Of a DNA stretch of 37,862 bases, positions 8,478-17,822 are shown in pieces (the first letter of the stretch is position 1; every line of letters begins with the position of its first letter). A program made the translations under genes and the position numbers. The stretch is taken from the NCBI GenBank assembly GCA_937942085.1, contig CALDGA010000254.1, positions 1-37,862 of the forward strand, given 5' to 3'. The notes below the pieces were generated by a model that was not told the origin of the DNA, ran no database searches, and worked only from the letters and a program-made list of their open reading frames with translations. Origin of the DNA: an uncultured Flavobacteriales bacterium (lineage in GTDB: Bacteria > Bacteroidota > Bacteroidia > Flavobacteriales > Schleiferiaceae).

Positions 8478-8485
8478 TATATTTG
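8478..8485 (+). promoter_or_regulatory. -7 box of gyrA
   Basis: TATATTTG is an exact match to the Bacteroidota -7 consensus. It lies 46 bases before the gyrA ATG. No clear -33 TTG is visible at the usual spacing. Confidence 0.5.
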
Positions 8486-8531
8486 AAAATTACGAAAAAA
8501 CGCGGCACTCGCCGCCCTAAATACTGACAAT

Positions 8532-11081
8532 ATGGCGCAGGGAGAAAAAATTATCCCCATAAATATTGAGGAGCAGATGAAGAGCTCCTACATCGACTAC
8601 TCTATGTCGGTGATCGTTTCTCGTGCTTTACCAGATGTTCGCGATGGTTTGAAACCCGTTCACAGACGTGTGCTTTACGGCATGCACGACATGGGGGTGA
8701 CTAGTACCAAAGCGTATAAGAAATCTGCGAGGGTAGTAGGGGACGTATTGGGTAAGTACCACCCGCATGGCGATAGCTCCGTATATGATACCATGGTGCG
8801 TATGGCTCAAGATTGGTCATTGCGCTACATGTTGGTAGATGGCCAGGGGAACTTTGGATCTGTAGATGGTGATAGTCCGGCGGCAATGCGTTATACGGAG
8901 GTTCGTATGCGCAAGATTGCAGAGGACATGCTATCCGACATTGACAAGGATACCGTCGACTGGCAGCTAAACTTTGACGATTCCCTCAAAGAGCCTACTG
9001 TTCTTCCAACGCGTATTCCAGGATTGTTGGTCAATGGTGCTTCAGGTATCGCCGTAGGTATGGCGACAAACATGCCGCCTCACAACTTGACAGAGAGTAT
9101 TAATGCCATCAATGCCTACATCGACGACAATGAAATCGAAGTTGATGGGTTGATGCAGCACATCAGTGCACCAGATTTCCCGACAGGAGGTACCATCTAC
9201 GGTTATGAAGGTGTTCGCGATGCCTTCCATACAGGACGTGGACGTATCGTGTTGCGCGGTAAGGCTGTTATCGAAGAGGTCAAAGGCCGTGAATGTATTA
9301 TCGTTACTGAGATCCCGTATTTGGTAAACAAAGCGGATATGATCAAGAAGACAGCGGAATTGGTCAATGATAAAAAGCTTGAAGGCATTTCCGATATCCG
9401 TGACGAGAGTGACCGTAAGGGAATGCGTATCGTATACGTTTTGAAGCGCGATGCAGTGCCAAACGTAGTCCTCAACAAGCTGTACAAATACACTCAGCTT
9501 CAGAGCTCATTCTCTGTCAACAACATCGCACTAGTCAATGGCCGTCCAGAGTTATTGAACCTCAAGGACATGATTCGTCATTTCGTGGACCACAGACACG
9601 AAGTTGTTGTCCGTCGTACCGAATACGAATTGAAGCAAGCCGAAAAGCGTGCTCACGTTCTAGAAGGGTTGCTCATCGCCATTGATAACCTAGATGCTGT
9701 CATCAAGCTCATCCGCGCCTCATCTACACCTGAAGATGCGAAGACTGGATTAATGACTGAATTCAAACTCAGTGAGATTCAAGCCAAAGCCATCTTGGAC
9801 ATGCGTCTCCAAAAGCTTACTGGTCTTGAGCGTGATAAGATCAAAGCCGAGTACGAGGAGTTGATGAAAACTATCGAATACTTAAAGAGCATCTTAAACG
9901 ATAGAGCATTGCGTATGTCTATCATCAAAGAAGAACTCGAAGAAGTTAAAGATAAGTTTGGTGATGACCGTAGAACAGATATTGAATACTCAGGCGGTGA
10001 TGTAAGCATTGAGGATATGATTCCAGATTCAGAGGTAGTGATTACTATTTCTCATGCTGGCTACATCAAGCGTACTGCATTGACAGAGTATAAGAAGCAA
10101 AACCGTGGGGGAGTAGGCGCTAAAGCTGCTAGTACCAGAGACCAAGACTTCATTGAGCACGTCTTCGTCGCTACCAACCACCAATACATGTTATTCTTCA
10201 CCGAGCAAGGACGTTGTTTCTGGATGCGCGTATTTGAAATTCCAGAAGGCACGCGTCAAAGCAAGGGTAGGGCCATTCAAAATTTGATTAACCTACCACA
10301 AGATGATAAGGTATTGGCCTTCATTAATGTGTTAAACCTAAAAGACGAGGAGTATATTAATAATCACTACATCGTGATGTGCACGAAGCAAGGTATCATC
10401 AAGAAAACCAGCTTAGAAGCATATTCTCGTCCACGTGTTAATGGTATCAATGCCATCACCGTAAGAGAAGGAGATACGTTACTAGAGGCGAAGTTGACCA
10501 ATGGCGAGCAGGATATCATGCTTGCTGTAAAGAGTGGTAAAGCCATTCGCTTCCCAGAGAGCAAAGTGCGTAGCATGGGGCGAAACGCCTCCGGTGTTCG
10601 TGCCATCACTGTTAACAGTGAAACTGATGAAGTGGTAGGTATGATTGTCGTGAAAGAAGGCGACGGATTCGATGTAATGGTAGTGAGTGAGCAAGGTTAC
10701 GGTAAGCGATCTGCATTAGAGGATTACCGCATCACCAACCGTGGTGGTAAGGGTGTGAAAACCATTACCGTGACCGACAAGACTGGTGAACTGGTCAGCC
10801 TAAAAGCTGTTACAGATGAAGATGATTTGATGATCATTACTAAGAAAGGTACTATGATTCGCATGGGAGTTGATACCCTGCGCGTCATGGGTAGAGCGAC
10901 GCAAGGTGTTCGTTTGATCACCTTACGCAAAGGCGACGAGATTGCTTCCATAGCAAAGGTTCCTGCCTCTGAGGAGGAGGAAAATGAAGTATTGGATGTA
11001 GAAGGCGTAGAAAATATCGCTGATGGCGATGCTCCGGCTGCAGCAGCAGAAGGAGGGGAGGAAACTACTTCTGAAGAATAA
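8532..11081 (+). CDS. gyrA: DNA gyrase subunit A
   Basis: GyrA cuts and rejoins DNA during negative supercoiling, together with GyrB. The 849 residues include the catalytic tyrosine Y121 in [10 protein letters not shown]. The quinolone region [10 protein letters not shown] keeps Ser82 and Asp86 (Ser83 and Asp87 in E. coli), so no classical resistance change is present. The C-terminal wheel of six repeats carries the GyrA-box-like [10 protein letters not shown], with another NRGGKGVKT further on. The tail is acidic and alanine-rich. The gene stands alone under its own promoter and is followed by a separate promoter for a TPR gene. Length and motifs are typical. Confidence 0.97.
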   Translation: MAQGEKIIPINIEEQMKSSYIDYSMSVIVSRALPDVRDGLKPVHRRVLYGMHDMGVTSTKAYKKSARVVGDVLGKYHPHGDSSVYDTMVRMAQDWSLRYMLVDGQGNFGSVDGDSPAAMRYTEVRMRKIAEDMLSDIDKDTVDWQLNFDDSLKEPTVLPTRIPGLLVNGASGIAVGMATNMPPHNLTESINAINAYIDDNEIEVDGLMQHISAPDFPTGGTIYGYEGVRDAFHTGRGRIVLRGKAVIEEVKGRECIIVTEIPYLVNKADMIKKTAELVNDKKLEGISDIRDESDRKGMRIVYVLKRDAVPNVVLNKLYKYTQLQSSFSVNNIALVNGRPELLNLKDMIRHFVDHRHEVVVRRTEYELKQAEKRAHVLEGLLIAIDNLDAVIKLIRASSTPEDAKTGLMTEFKLSEIQAKAILDMRLQKLTGLERDKIKAEYEELMKTIEYLKSILNDRALRMSIIKEELEEVKDKFGDDRRTDIEYSGGDVSIEDMIPDSEVVITISHAGYIKRTALTEYKKQNRGGVGAKAASTRDQDFIEHVFVATNHQYMLFFTEQGRCFWMRVFEIPEGTRQSKGRAIQNLINLPQDDKVLAFINVLNLKDEEYINNHYIVMCTKQGIIKKTSLEAYSRPRVNGINAITVREGDTLLEAKLTNGEQDIMLAVKSGKAIRFPESKVRSMGRNASGVRAITVNSETDEVVGMIVVKEGDGFDVMVVSEQGYGKRSALEDYRITNRGGKGVKTITVTDKTGELVSLKAVTDEDDLMIITKKGTMIRMGVDTLRVMGRATQGVRLITLRKGDEIASIAKVPASEEEENEVLDVEGVENIADGDAPAAAAEGGEETTSEE

Positions 11082-11098
11082 GTAATCTTGGCGCAATG

Positions 11099-11126
11099 TT
11101 TGTTTTAACTATGAAAACTACATTTG
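11099..11126 (+). promoter_or_regulatory. Promoter of TPR gene
   Basis: TTTG at 11099-11102 and the exact -7 box TACATTTG at 11119-11126 are separated by 16 bases. The start codon follows 30 bases later. Confidence 0.55.
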
Positions 11127-11156
11127 TAGCCACTTAAAAACGAAGAGATTAGAATT

Positions 11157-12476
11157 ATGAAAAAGCTACTAGTCGCAGTCCTAATCGCTGCAACTTTTAT
11201 GGCAACGGCGCAAGAAGCTCCAAAAGTAACTAGCGCAATTATCGCATTGAGAGGTAATGAACTCGTTGAAGCTAAAGGCTTTATCGATGAAGCGACCACC
11301 ATTATCGACGGTAAGAACCAGGCGGATATTAAAGAGAAAATCATGTCTAAGTTTTACTACAATAAAGCATTGATTTACTCTAAAATCGCTGCTTCTCCTG
11401 ATGCAGCAACGAAAGCATTGGCAGCCGATGCAAACGTGATCGCAGCGCAGAGCTTGTTGGATTTGTTGCAATTTGAATCAACTGCGAAGAAGCAATTGTA
11501 CACCGAGGAAGCGCAACGTGAATCGATGAATATTGCATACAACTACCTAGTAGATGCAGGTGCAGCATACGAGGCGGGAGATTACCAAACGGCCTACCAA
11601 GGATACATGTCTGCGTTTGAGTTCAAGCAAAATGAATTACTCGGTATGTTCGCAAGTGTAGATACAGGTTTGTTGTTCAACGCTGGGATTATCGCAGGTT
11701 CTGCCGGTGATCTTGAGAAGAGCAGCGCAGCCTTCGCACAGTGTTTGGAAATGGGCTACAAGGGAATTACGTACAGTGCTACGGATGTTTTAGGGAATCC
11801 TAAGCAATACCCGAATAAAGCTGCCATGGAAAAAGATATTAAAGGTGGTTTAGCTACTGATCCTGTAGTTGGTGAAGATGTTCGTCCTAGTGTGTACATC
11901 AGCTTGATCAACAACGCCAAGAAAATGGACAACATGGACAATTACAACAAGTGGTTGACTGAGGCGCGTGAGGCGTATCCAGAAAACAAAGACTTGTTGG
12001 ACATCCAGTTGCAGGCATTCCTTGATGTAAAAGATTACGAGGGTGCTATGAACAACTTGAACGAGGCCATTGCTAAGAATCCTGAGAAAGGTATTTACCA
12101 TTTCGTAAAAGGAAACATCATGCAAACTGAAATGAAGGATTTGGATGGTGCTTTGGCAGAATACAAAGCCGCACTCGAAGTTGAGCCAGATATGAGCGAC
12201 GCTATGTACATGTGTGGTTTGGTATACATTGACCGTGCAAACGACATCACTGAGCAAATGAACAAGCTTGGTCTGAACGAAACTCGTAAGTACAATCAAT
12301 TAAAAGACAAGCAAAAAGAAGTATTCGGTGAATCACTAGGATACTTTGAGAGCGCTTACGAAATGAAGCCTGAGGACATGGACATCGTTCGTGCACTCAT
12401 GGAAGTATATCGTAAGGTTGGTGATTACCAGAAGTCAATGGATATGAAAGCGATCCTAGACGAAGCTGGCGAATAA
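11157..12476 (+). CDS. Exported tetratricopeptide-repeat protein
   Basis: The 439-residue protein has a clear signal peptide (about 1-18, ending MATAQE) and then helical repeats. TPR-like units are recognisable at about 130-215 (YLVDAGAAYEAGDYQTAY, then GIIAGSAGDLEKSSAAFAQ) and 265-350 (AFLDVKDYEGAMNNLNEAI, GNIMQTEMKDLDGALAEY), with a last one near the C-terminus. It is probably a periplasmic or outer-membrane-associated scaffold. A TPR protein directly after gyrA is a common order in Flavobacteriia. It has its own promoter and ends at a strong intrinsic terminator, so it is a one-gene unit. The binding partner is not known. Confidence 0.85.
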   Translation: MKKLLVAVLIAATFMATAQEAPKVTSAIIALRGNELVEAKGFIDEATTIIDGKNQADIKEKIMSKFYYNKALIYSKIAASPDAATKALAADANVIAAQSLLDLLQFESTAKKQLYTEEAQRESMNIAYNYLVDAGAAYEAGDYQTAYQGYMSAFEFKQNELLGMFASVDTGLLFNAGIIAGSAGDLEKSSAAFAQCLEMGYKGITYSATDVLGNPKQYPNKAAMEKDIKGGLATDPVVGEDVRPSVYISLINNAKKMDNMDNYNKWLTEAREAYPENKDLLDIQLQAFLDVKDYEGAMNNLNEAIAKNPEKGIYHFVKGNIMQTEMKDLDGALAEYKAALEVEPDMSDAMYMCGLVYIDRANDITEQMNKLGLNETRKYNQLKDKQKEVFGESLGYFESAYEMKPEDMDIVRALMEVYRKVGDYQKSMDMKAILDEAGE

Positions 12477-12497
12477 TCACAGTTCTTCAGAATTATA

Positions 12498-12535
12498 GAA
12501 AGCCCAAGTACTTCGGTATTTGGGCTTTTCTTTTG
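12498..12535 (+). terminator. Intrinsic terminator with UUCG loop after TPR gene
   Basis: The stem GAAAGCCCAAGTAC pairs with GTATTTGGGCTTTTC around a C(TTCG)G tetraloop. A T-rich tail follows. It lies 22 bases after the TPR stop. Confidence 0.85.
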
Positions 12536-12615
12536 GTTTTATATAGTTTTGCTATAATATATATTATGTTAAATAGTATTTTCATAGAACTACCCTCTCC
12601 AAGGAGTATGGCATT

Positions 12616-15600
12616 TTACGCTGATTCCGCAGATTTACGTCCACGCTTCATAGTATTGCTGGTTTTGCTGTAGTTGTCCTTTTCCCGAGCCATGGTATCC
12701 TCATAACGAGGATCTGGCACCATGGCCACCTTATACAATGCAGAAGCCTCTATGCTGTAAAAACCAAATTCTTCGACAACGCGACCTTGTACTCGATAAA
12801 TGCCTTTGCCGCGAAATGGAAACTGCGCAGCGATGTTTGGGAAATGAACGCTATCCAGGAATTCGCCGTCTTGGTCAATAAATGTGGCGAAATTCATGCG
12901 GTCGCCCTTGATCGTCTTCGTATCCTTCACGGTGACCAAATAACCGTAGGCCGCCACAAAATGTCCTAGTTTATCTGGCAGTTCACGTGCTCTTGTACCG
13001 TTTTCTAAGGGTTCATCGGCCAATTCGAAGGGATCACGCAACGGAAATCCCAGCAACTCTATTTGGTCAAAGGCCTCTTCCAGCCTGCTTTGGCGGAGTA
13101 CGGGAACCTTGTAATCATGGGCTTGTTGGTTGCCTTTGAACAGACTGGGCGGAGCCGCCAACACCTCTTTGGTATTACGTCCACGCAGCATATGATGGGC
13201 TTCCCACAACAAGGTTTGTTTTTCCTTTCCCGTAAATCGTAAGGCTCCTATGCGAATGAGTAACGAAACTTGCTCTATCCCAATAGGCACGCGGTTTAAT
13301 AAATCAGCCAAATCTTCATAAGGACCTCCCTCCTCACGCTCTTGGCCGATGCGCACCCCTATTTTCTCGTCCAAACTGCGCAGCAATACAAACCCCAAAT
13401 AAATGGTGGTCCCATCAATAACCGTAGGATAATCGCCATGCTGCACACAGGGGGCTTCTATTCGGCCCCCACTCCTACGCGCTTCATGCACGTAAAACTC
13501 GGTCCTGTAAAACCCGCCGAAATTATTGATCACCGCCACCATGTATTCCAACGGGAAATGTGCTTTTAGGAAGAGACTTTGATAGCTCTCCACCGCATAG
13601 GAGGCACTGTGTCCTTTGGCGAAGGCGTAGCCCGCAAAACTCTCTATTTGTCGCCAAATTTCACGGCTCAAATCCTCGCTATACCCACGCTCCTTACAAT
13701 TCTCAAAATATTGATTTTCAATATTTTGAAACTCTCTCCTTGAACGATATTTTCCCGACATCCCCCGCCTTAATACATCGGCCTCTCCTAGGGATAACCC
13801 CGCGAAGTGATGGGCTACCTTGATCACATCTTCCTGATAGACCATTACTCCGAAGGTATCGGGCATAATCTCTAACATCACAGGGTGTGCTTCTTTCCGA
13901 CGCTCCGGATCTGTAAATCGCAGAATATATTCGCGCATCATACCACTATTGCTCACGCCCGGCCGTATGATGGAGCTTGCCGCCACTAGTCCCAAATAGG
14001 TATCTACCTTCAACTTCTTCAGCAACATCCGCATTGCTGGGGATTCCACATAAAAGCAACCTATGGCTAATCCATTGCGCAACAAGTGTTTGATCTGCTC
14101 ATCGGCCTTAAAACGCTGCAGGTCTCGTATATCGATGTTCGGATGCTGGGGCCTATTCTTCGCAACAATGGCAAGGGTATCCTGAATCTTGGAGAGCCCG
14201 CGTTGGCTGAGGATATCAAACTTATGCAACCCAATATCTTCCGCGACAATCATATCAAACTGTACGGTGGGAAAGCCTTTGGGCGGCAGGAAGGTGGCGC
14301 TGTGGTAATGCAGGCTGCGCTCGGCAATCAATATCCCGCCTGCATGAATGCTCAAGTGGCTGGGAAACCCTTGTATGTAGGTGCTGTAGCGAAGGACTAA
14401 GTGCGAGAGTTGGTCCAGGTTTGAGGAGGAGATGGCGCCCTTGCTGAGTTTGTCTATTTCGTGTTTGGGCAGGCCGAAAACCTTCCCCAACTCTCGCACC
14501 ACAGAGCGGTATTGAAAGGTGTTGTAGGTCGCCAGGAGTGCGGTGTGGGGAAAGCGTTTGAAGATGTATTGGGTGATGTCCTCCCGATCGCGCCAGGAGA
14601 AATCGAGGTCGAAATCCGGTGGCGACGAGCGGTGCAAGTTGATGAACCGTTCGAAGTAGAGGTCCAGCTCGATGGGGTCTACGTCAGTGATTTTTAGCAG
14701 GTAGGCAACGATACTATTGGCACCGCTCCCCCGCCCTACATAGAAGTAGCCGCGTTTCTGTGCGTAGTTTACGATGTCCCAATTAATCAAGAAATAAGCT
14801 ACGAAGTGCTTCTTTTCGATGAGGTCGAGTTCCTTTTCAATGCGCTCGCGAACTCGGAAATCGGCGTGGGGGTATCGATATGGGAGGCCGTCGAAGCAGA
14901 GTTTGCGCAGGAGTTTAATGTCTTTCTCTGCGGAGCCTGAATAGGTCTGTAGGTTGAGTAGATCCGATTCCTCGGGCAGTGTGATGCGGCAATCCGCTAG
15001 GATTTGTGCTGCATTGCGCAGAAGCTGGGGCATGGCGGCATAGGCAGTGCGAAGGGCCTCATCGTTTAGGTAGAGGTCCTGTGGACTCCCCTGCTCTTCC
15101 TGCGGGAGTTTGCTGAGCAAGGTGTTCTCGTCGATGGCCCTAAGGAGGCGGTGTGCGTTGTGATCGCGCTTTCCTCGGAAGGTGGCCGTAGGAAGGGCGA
15201 CTAGTTTGTGTAGGTGGGTCTTCCACTTTCGAAAAGGAATGGAGGCAACTTCCTGTGGAGGAATGCCGACAAGCTCATTGTTTTGGAGTTGGTCAAGCGG
15301 GACTTTGGTGGTGGAAGGATAAATGACCCATACTTGGCTTAAGGCTTGTAGTGGCGGGCGATCGGGAAAACGTACTTTATGATGAAGGTGCCAAGAAAGG
15401 TGGTCATTGATTTGGCGCATGCCTTCCCAATTCTTCGCCAGGAGGATGTAGCATTGCTGGATGCCGTTGCGAAAGTCGACTCCCACGGCAGGGCGCTTGG
15501 TGGGATGTTTTCGCATGAGATAGAGCACCGTCATGCACGCCGAGGTATTATTGATGTCGGTCAGGGCCATGGTTGGCCAGGGCTGGTCCTCTAAGAAGGC

Positions 15601-15666
15601 CATCCATTCTTTAGGCGATAGAATACCATAGCGCAAGCTGTAGTAACTGTGCGTATTCAGTAGCAT
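12616..15666 (-). CDS. dnaE2: DnaE2-like error-prone DNA polymerase III alpha subunit
   Basis: This C-family polymerase of 1016 residues is much shorter than the replicative DnaE of Bacteroidota and close to DnaE2 length. The catalytic aspartates are present: PDFDLDF (D353, D355) and HKFDIL (D484). GRGSGANS and SIHAGGIL are also conserved. The N-terminal PHP domain is degraded: NTHS replaces an HxH motif and ALTDINN lacks the histidine of TDHGN, so it should have no PHP nuclease activity. An OB-fold lies at about 905-985. It is last in a minus-strand run after repressor, dinB-like and SRAP genes, 15 bases from the SRAP stop. Translesion synthesis is the likely role. Confidence 0.88.
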   Translation of the reverse strand: MLLNTHSYYSLRYGILSPKEWMAFLEDQPWPTMALTDINNTSACMTVLYLMRKHPTKRPAVGVDFRNGIQQCYILLAKNWEGMRQINDHLSWHLHHKVRFPDRPPLQALSQVWVIYPSTTKVPLDQLQNNELVGIPPQEVASIPFRKWKTHLHKLVALPTATFRGKRDHNAHRLLRAIDENTLLSKLPQEEQGSPQDLYLNDEALRTAYAAMPQLLRNAAQILADCRITLPEESDLLNLQTYSGSAEKDIKLLRKLCFDGLPYRYPHADFRVRERIEKELDLIEKKHFVAYFLINWDIVNYAQKRGYFYVGRGSGANSIVAYLLKITDVDPIELDLYFERFINLHRSSPPDFDLDFSWRDREDITQYIFKRFPHTALLATYNTFQYRSVVRELGKVFGLPKHEIDKLSKGAISSSNLDQLSHLVLRYSTYIQGFPSHLSIHAGGILIAERSLHYHSATFLPPKGFPTVQFDMIVAEDIGLHKFDILSQRGLSKIQDTLAIVAKNRPQHPNIDIRDLQRFKADEQIKHLLRNGLAIGCFYVESPAMRMLLKKLKVDTYLGLVAASSIIRPGVSNSGMMREYILRFTDPERRKEAHPVMLEIMPDTFGVMVYQEDVIKVAHHFAGLSLGEADVLRRGMSGKYRSRREFQNIENQYFENCKERGYSEDLSREIWRQIESFAGYAFAKGHSASYAVESYQSLFLKAHFPLEYMVAVINNFGGFYRTEFYVHEARRSGGRIEAPCVQHGDYPTVIDGTTIYLGFVLLRSLDEKIGVRIGQEREEGGPYEDLADLLNRVPIGIEQVSLLIRIGALRFTGKEKQTLLWEAHHMLRGRNTKEVLAAPPSLFKGNQQAHDYKVPVLRQSRLEEAFDQIELLGFPLRDPFELADEPLENGTRARELPDKLGHFVAAYGYLVTVKDTKTIKGDRMNFATFIDQDGEFLDSVHFPNIAAQFPFRGKGIYRVQGRVVEEFGFYSIEASALYKVAMVPDPRYEDTMAREKDNYSKTSNTMKRGRKSAESA

Positions 15667-15681
15667 GAGTGCAGCTGCGTT

Positions 15682-16491
15682 CTAAAATCCTAGGTCCAAT
15701 TTTCGTTGACGCGCTTGGGTCATGCCCATGCCCTGCAGAGATAGGTGCGAATAGATTTCATAATCGTATTCGGGCACCAGGCGCTGGCCGATGGGCTTGA
15801 GGAGCTCAGGACCATTGGCTTTAGGGCTCTTAATGGCCGCTGAGATGGGATAAGCATTGAGCTCTTCCGAGGGATAGGGGGCCAATAGACCAGTCACCTC
15901 CGCCAGCGGCATTTCACCATTCAACCACACCTGCTCGTCTTCCTCATGCAGGATGACGGGCGAACGGTGGTGATTTATGGCTGCGGTGATCTTGTTTTGT
16001 ACGGTGGTGATGATGGCGAAGCTATCGACCATCTCCCCTGTATCTGGATTGACCCAAGTATCATAGATTCCAGCAAAAGCAAAGGGCGCCCCGTCCCTCT
16101 TGTAGACTACATAGGGTTTGGACAAGCGCTCTTTTTGCGGACCTTCAATAAAGGCGTCGGCCAAGACTAGACAGCGTTTGGAGCGAATACTTTGACGGAA
16201 GGCAGGCTTGGTGGTAATGCCTTTGGCGCCACGGTAAGAAGGATCATTCTCCGAGTTGTGATCGCCTTCGGAGCGGGCATTGAACAAGTGGAACGGCTTC
16301 TTCGCCCAATACGGGGTAAAGCCGAAGCGGTAATGCTTAATTACGCCGGGATGTTCCTGAGTAATAACGGCGCCTAAGTCCCCTATGCTCGTGTTGGTAT
16401 TAGGGGCATAAAGGTCTGGGCGCTCGACAAGGGCGCTAAAGCGTTTCTCTACCGCTTTGATTTTACTGATGTTGACGTATCTACCGCACAT
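15682..16491 (-). CDS. SOS response-associated peptidase (SRAP/YedK/HMCES family)
   Basis: SRAP proteins form a stable covalent bond with abasic sites in single-stranded DNA. The 269-residue protein starts MCGRYV, so Cys2 becomes the catalytic N-terminal residue after Met removal. The substrate-pocket asparagine is in LFNARSE, and the histidine segment reads NHHRSPVIL. The family is strongly linked to SOS regions in bacteria. Here it sits between dinB and dnaE2, 30 and 15 bases from them, on the same strand. That supports a joint damage-tolerance unit: shielding of abasic sites together with two bypass polymerases. No defect is seen. Confidence 0.93.
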   Translation of the reverse strand: MCGRYVNISKIKAVEKRFSALVERPDLYAPNTNTSIGDLGAVITQEHPGVIKHYRFGFTPYWAKKPFHLFNARSEGDHNSENDPSYRGAKGITTKPAFRQSIRSKRCLVLADAFIEGPQKERLSKPYVVYKRDGAPFAFAGIYDTWVNPDTGEMVDSFAIITTVQNKITAAINHHRSPVILHEEDEQVWLNGEMPLAEVTGLLAPYPSEELNAYPISAAIKSPKANGPELLKPIGQRLVPEYDYEIYSHLSLQGMGMTQARQRKLDLGF

Positions 16492-16521
16492 GGTACTTCC
16501 TCTCTCTAAATTAAGTTCTTT

Positions 16522-17733
16522 TTACTGATGTCTATTGGCCAATAACGGCGGCGGTTCTCCATTGAAAGGATTCGTTCGTCCGATGGTTTTGGCCCCGAGT
16601 GAAACGGCCCGGAGTACGGATCGGTCGCCAAAACGCTGGCGAATATGGTCCATGGCGCTGTAGAGGTTGCTCAGCTCTTCGCTCTCCTCAAAAAGATTCA
16701 TCTGGTAGCCGCCGCCCACCAAATGTGAACAGCGCACTCCTATTAAACGCACCAATAAGCGGCGGTCATAGAGTCGCTTGAAGAGCTCCTTCACCTTGGG
16801 GATGAGGATATGGTCCGCCGCAGTGTAGGGAATTCGCGCTTGAAGGGTATGTGTGTTGAAGTCCGAATAACGAATCTTCACTGTGATGCAGGAAGTGAGT
16901 TTGTCCCCACGACGCAGCTGGTAGGCTAGGTTCTCCGTCATGGCGACGATGATGCCTTCTAGCTTGACCATATCGATGGTATCCTTAGCAAAGGTACGCT
17001 CGGTAGAAATGCTCTTGCGCTCTTGGTAAGGCAGTACAGGGCTTTGATCCACTCCCTGGGCCTTGTGCCAGATAATAGATCCGTGCTTGCCCATGACGCT
17101 TTGCATCATCTCTAACGGCATCTCTTGTAGGGTCTGTATCCTGCGTACCCCAAGGTTGCGAAGGGTTTGGTAGGTCTTCTCTCCCACCATTGGGATCTTG
17201 CGCACGGATAAGGGGGCAAGGAAGGGACGCTCTAATCCTTTTTGAACGTAGATTTTGTTGTTGGGCTTGGCTTCCCCGGTGGCCACCTTACTGACCGTTT
17301 TATTAATGGACAGGCCAAAGCTGATGGGAAGACCGGTCTCTCGTATGACCTTATCACGGAGTTCACTGGCAAATTTGAAGTTGCCAAAGAAGCGGTCCAT
17401 GCCCGTGAGATCAACATAAAACTCATCTACCGAGGTCTTCTCGTACACGGGCACATCTTCCTTAATGACGTCTGTCACGAGGTTGGAGTATTTGCTGTAA
17501 TTCGCGGAGTTGCCACGGATTACAATGGCTTCCGGACAGAGCTCACGCGCCATTCGCATGGGCATGGCCGAGTGTACCCCGAACTTTCGGGTTTCATAGC
17601 TGCAGGCCGCTACGACCCCACGGTCGCCTGTGCCGCCGATGATAATGGGCTTACCGCTCAAACGGCTGTCCATCAGGCGCTCAACAGAGACAAAAAAGGT
17701 GTCCAAATCCAGATGTAATATGGAGCGGTCCAT
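16522..17733 (-). CDS. dinB: Y-family DNA polymerase (Pol IV / DinB-like)
   Basis: The 403-residue lesion-bypass polymerase carries the three acidic active-site residues: D9 in HLDLD, and D103 and E104 in SVDEF. Phe14 sits at the steric-gate position. A helix-hairpin-helix region lies at about 175-200 (LSVRKIPMVGEKT). The motif QMNLF at 344-348 is a good sliding-clamp binding pentapeptide, but it lies about 55 residues before the end instead of at the tail. The gene follows the S24 repressor by 89 bases and precedes SRAP and dnaE2. It may do the job ImuB does in imuA-imuB-dnaE2 cassettes, but unlike ImuB it keeps its catalytic residues. Confidence 0.9.
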   Translation of the reverse strand: MDRSILHLDLDTFFVSVERLMDSRLSGKPIIIGGTGDRGVVAACSYETRKFGVHSAMPMRMARELCPEAIVIRGNSANYSKYSNLVTDVIKEDVPVYEKTSVDEFYVDLTGMDRFFGNFKFASELRDKVIRETGLPISFGLSINKTVSKVATGEAKPNNKIYVQKGLERPFLAPLSVRKIPMVGEKTYQTLRNLGVRRIQTLQEMPLEMMQSVMGKHGSIIWHKAQGVDQSPVLPYQERKSISTERTFAKDTIDMVKLEGIIVAMTENLAYQLRRGDKLTSCITVKIRYSDFNTHTLQARIPYTAADHILIPKVKELFKRLYDRRLLVRLIGVRCSHLVGGGYQMNLFEESEELSNLYSAMDHIRQRFGDRSVLRAVSLGAKTIGRTNPFNGEPPPLLANRHQ

Positions 17734-17773
17734 GTTCCTACAGGTTTGTTTTAGGGGTGTTTACAGCCTATTC

Positions 17774-17793
17774 GAGCGGCACTAAGGCCGCTC
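17774..17793. other. Stem-loop between repressor and dinB
   Basis: GAGCGGC and GCCGCTC form a perfect 7-bp stem with a 6-base loop. No T-tract follows on either strand, so it is not a standard terminator. It could stop or process the repressor transcript and give it a different level from dinB. Confidence 0.5.
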
Positions 17794-17822
17794 AAACAGA
17801 GGATCTATTATGTTACAAATGC

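Noticed and set aside
8339-8527. 62-codon open frame upstream of gyrA
   Set aside because: It covers both divergent promoters and shows no protein-like pattern.
8763-8800. Quinolone-resistance change in gyrA
   Set aside because: Both key positions (Ser82, Asp86) are the susceptible type.
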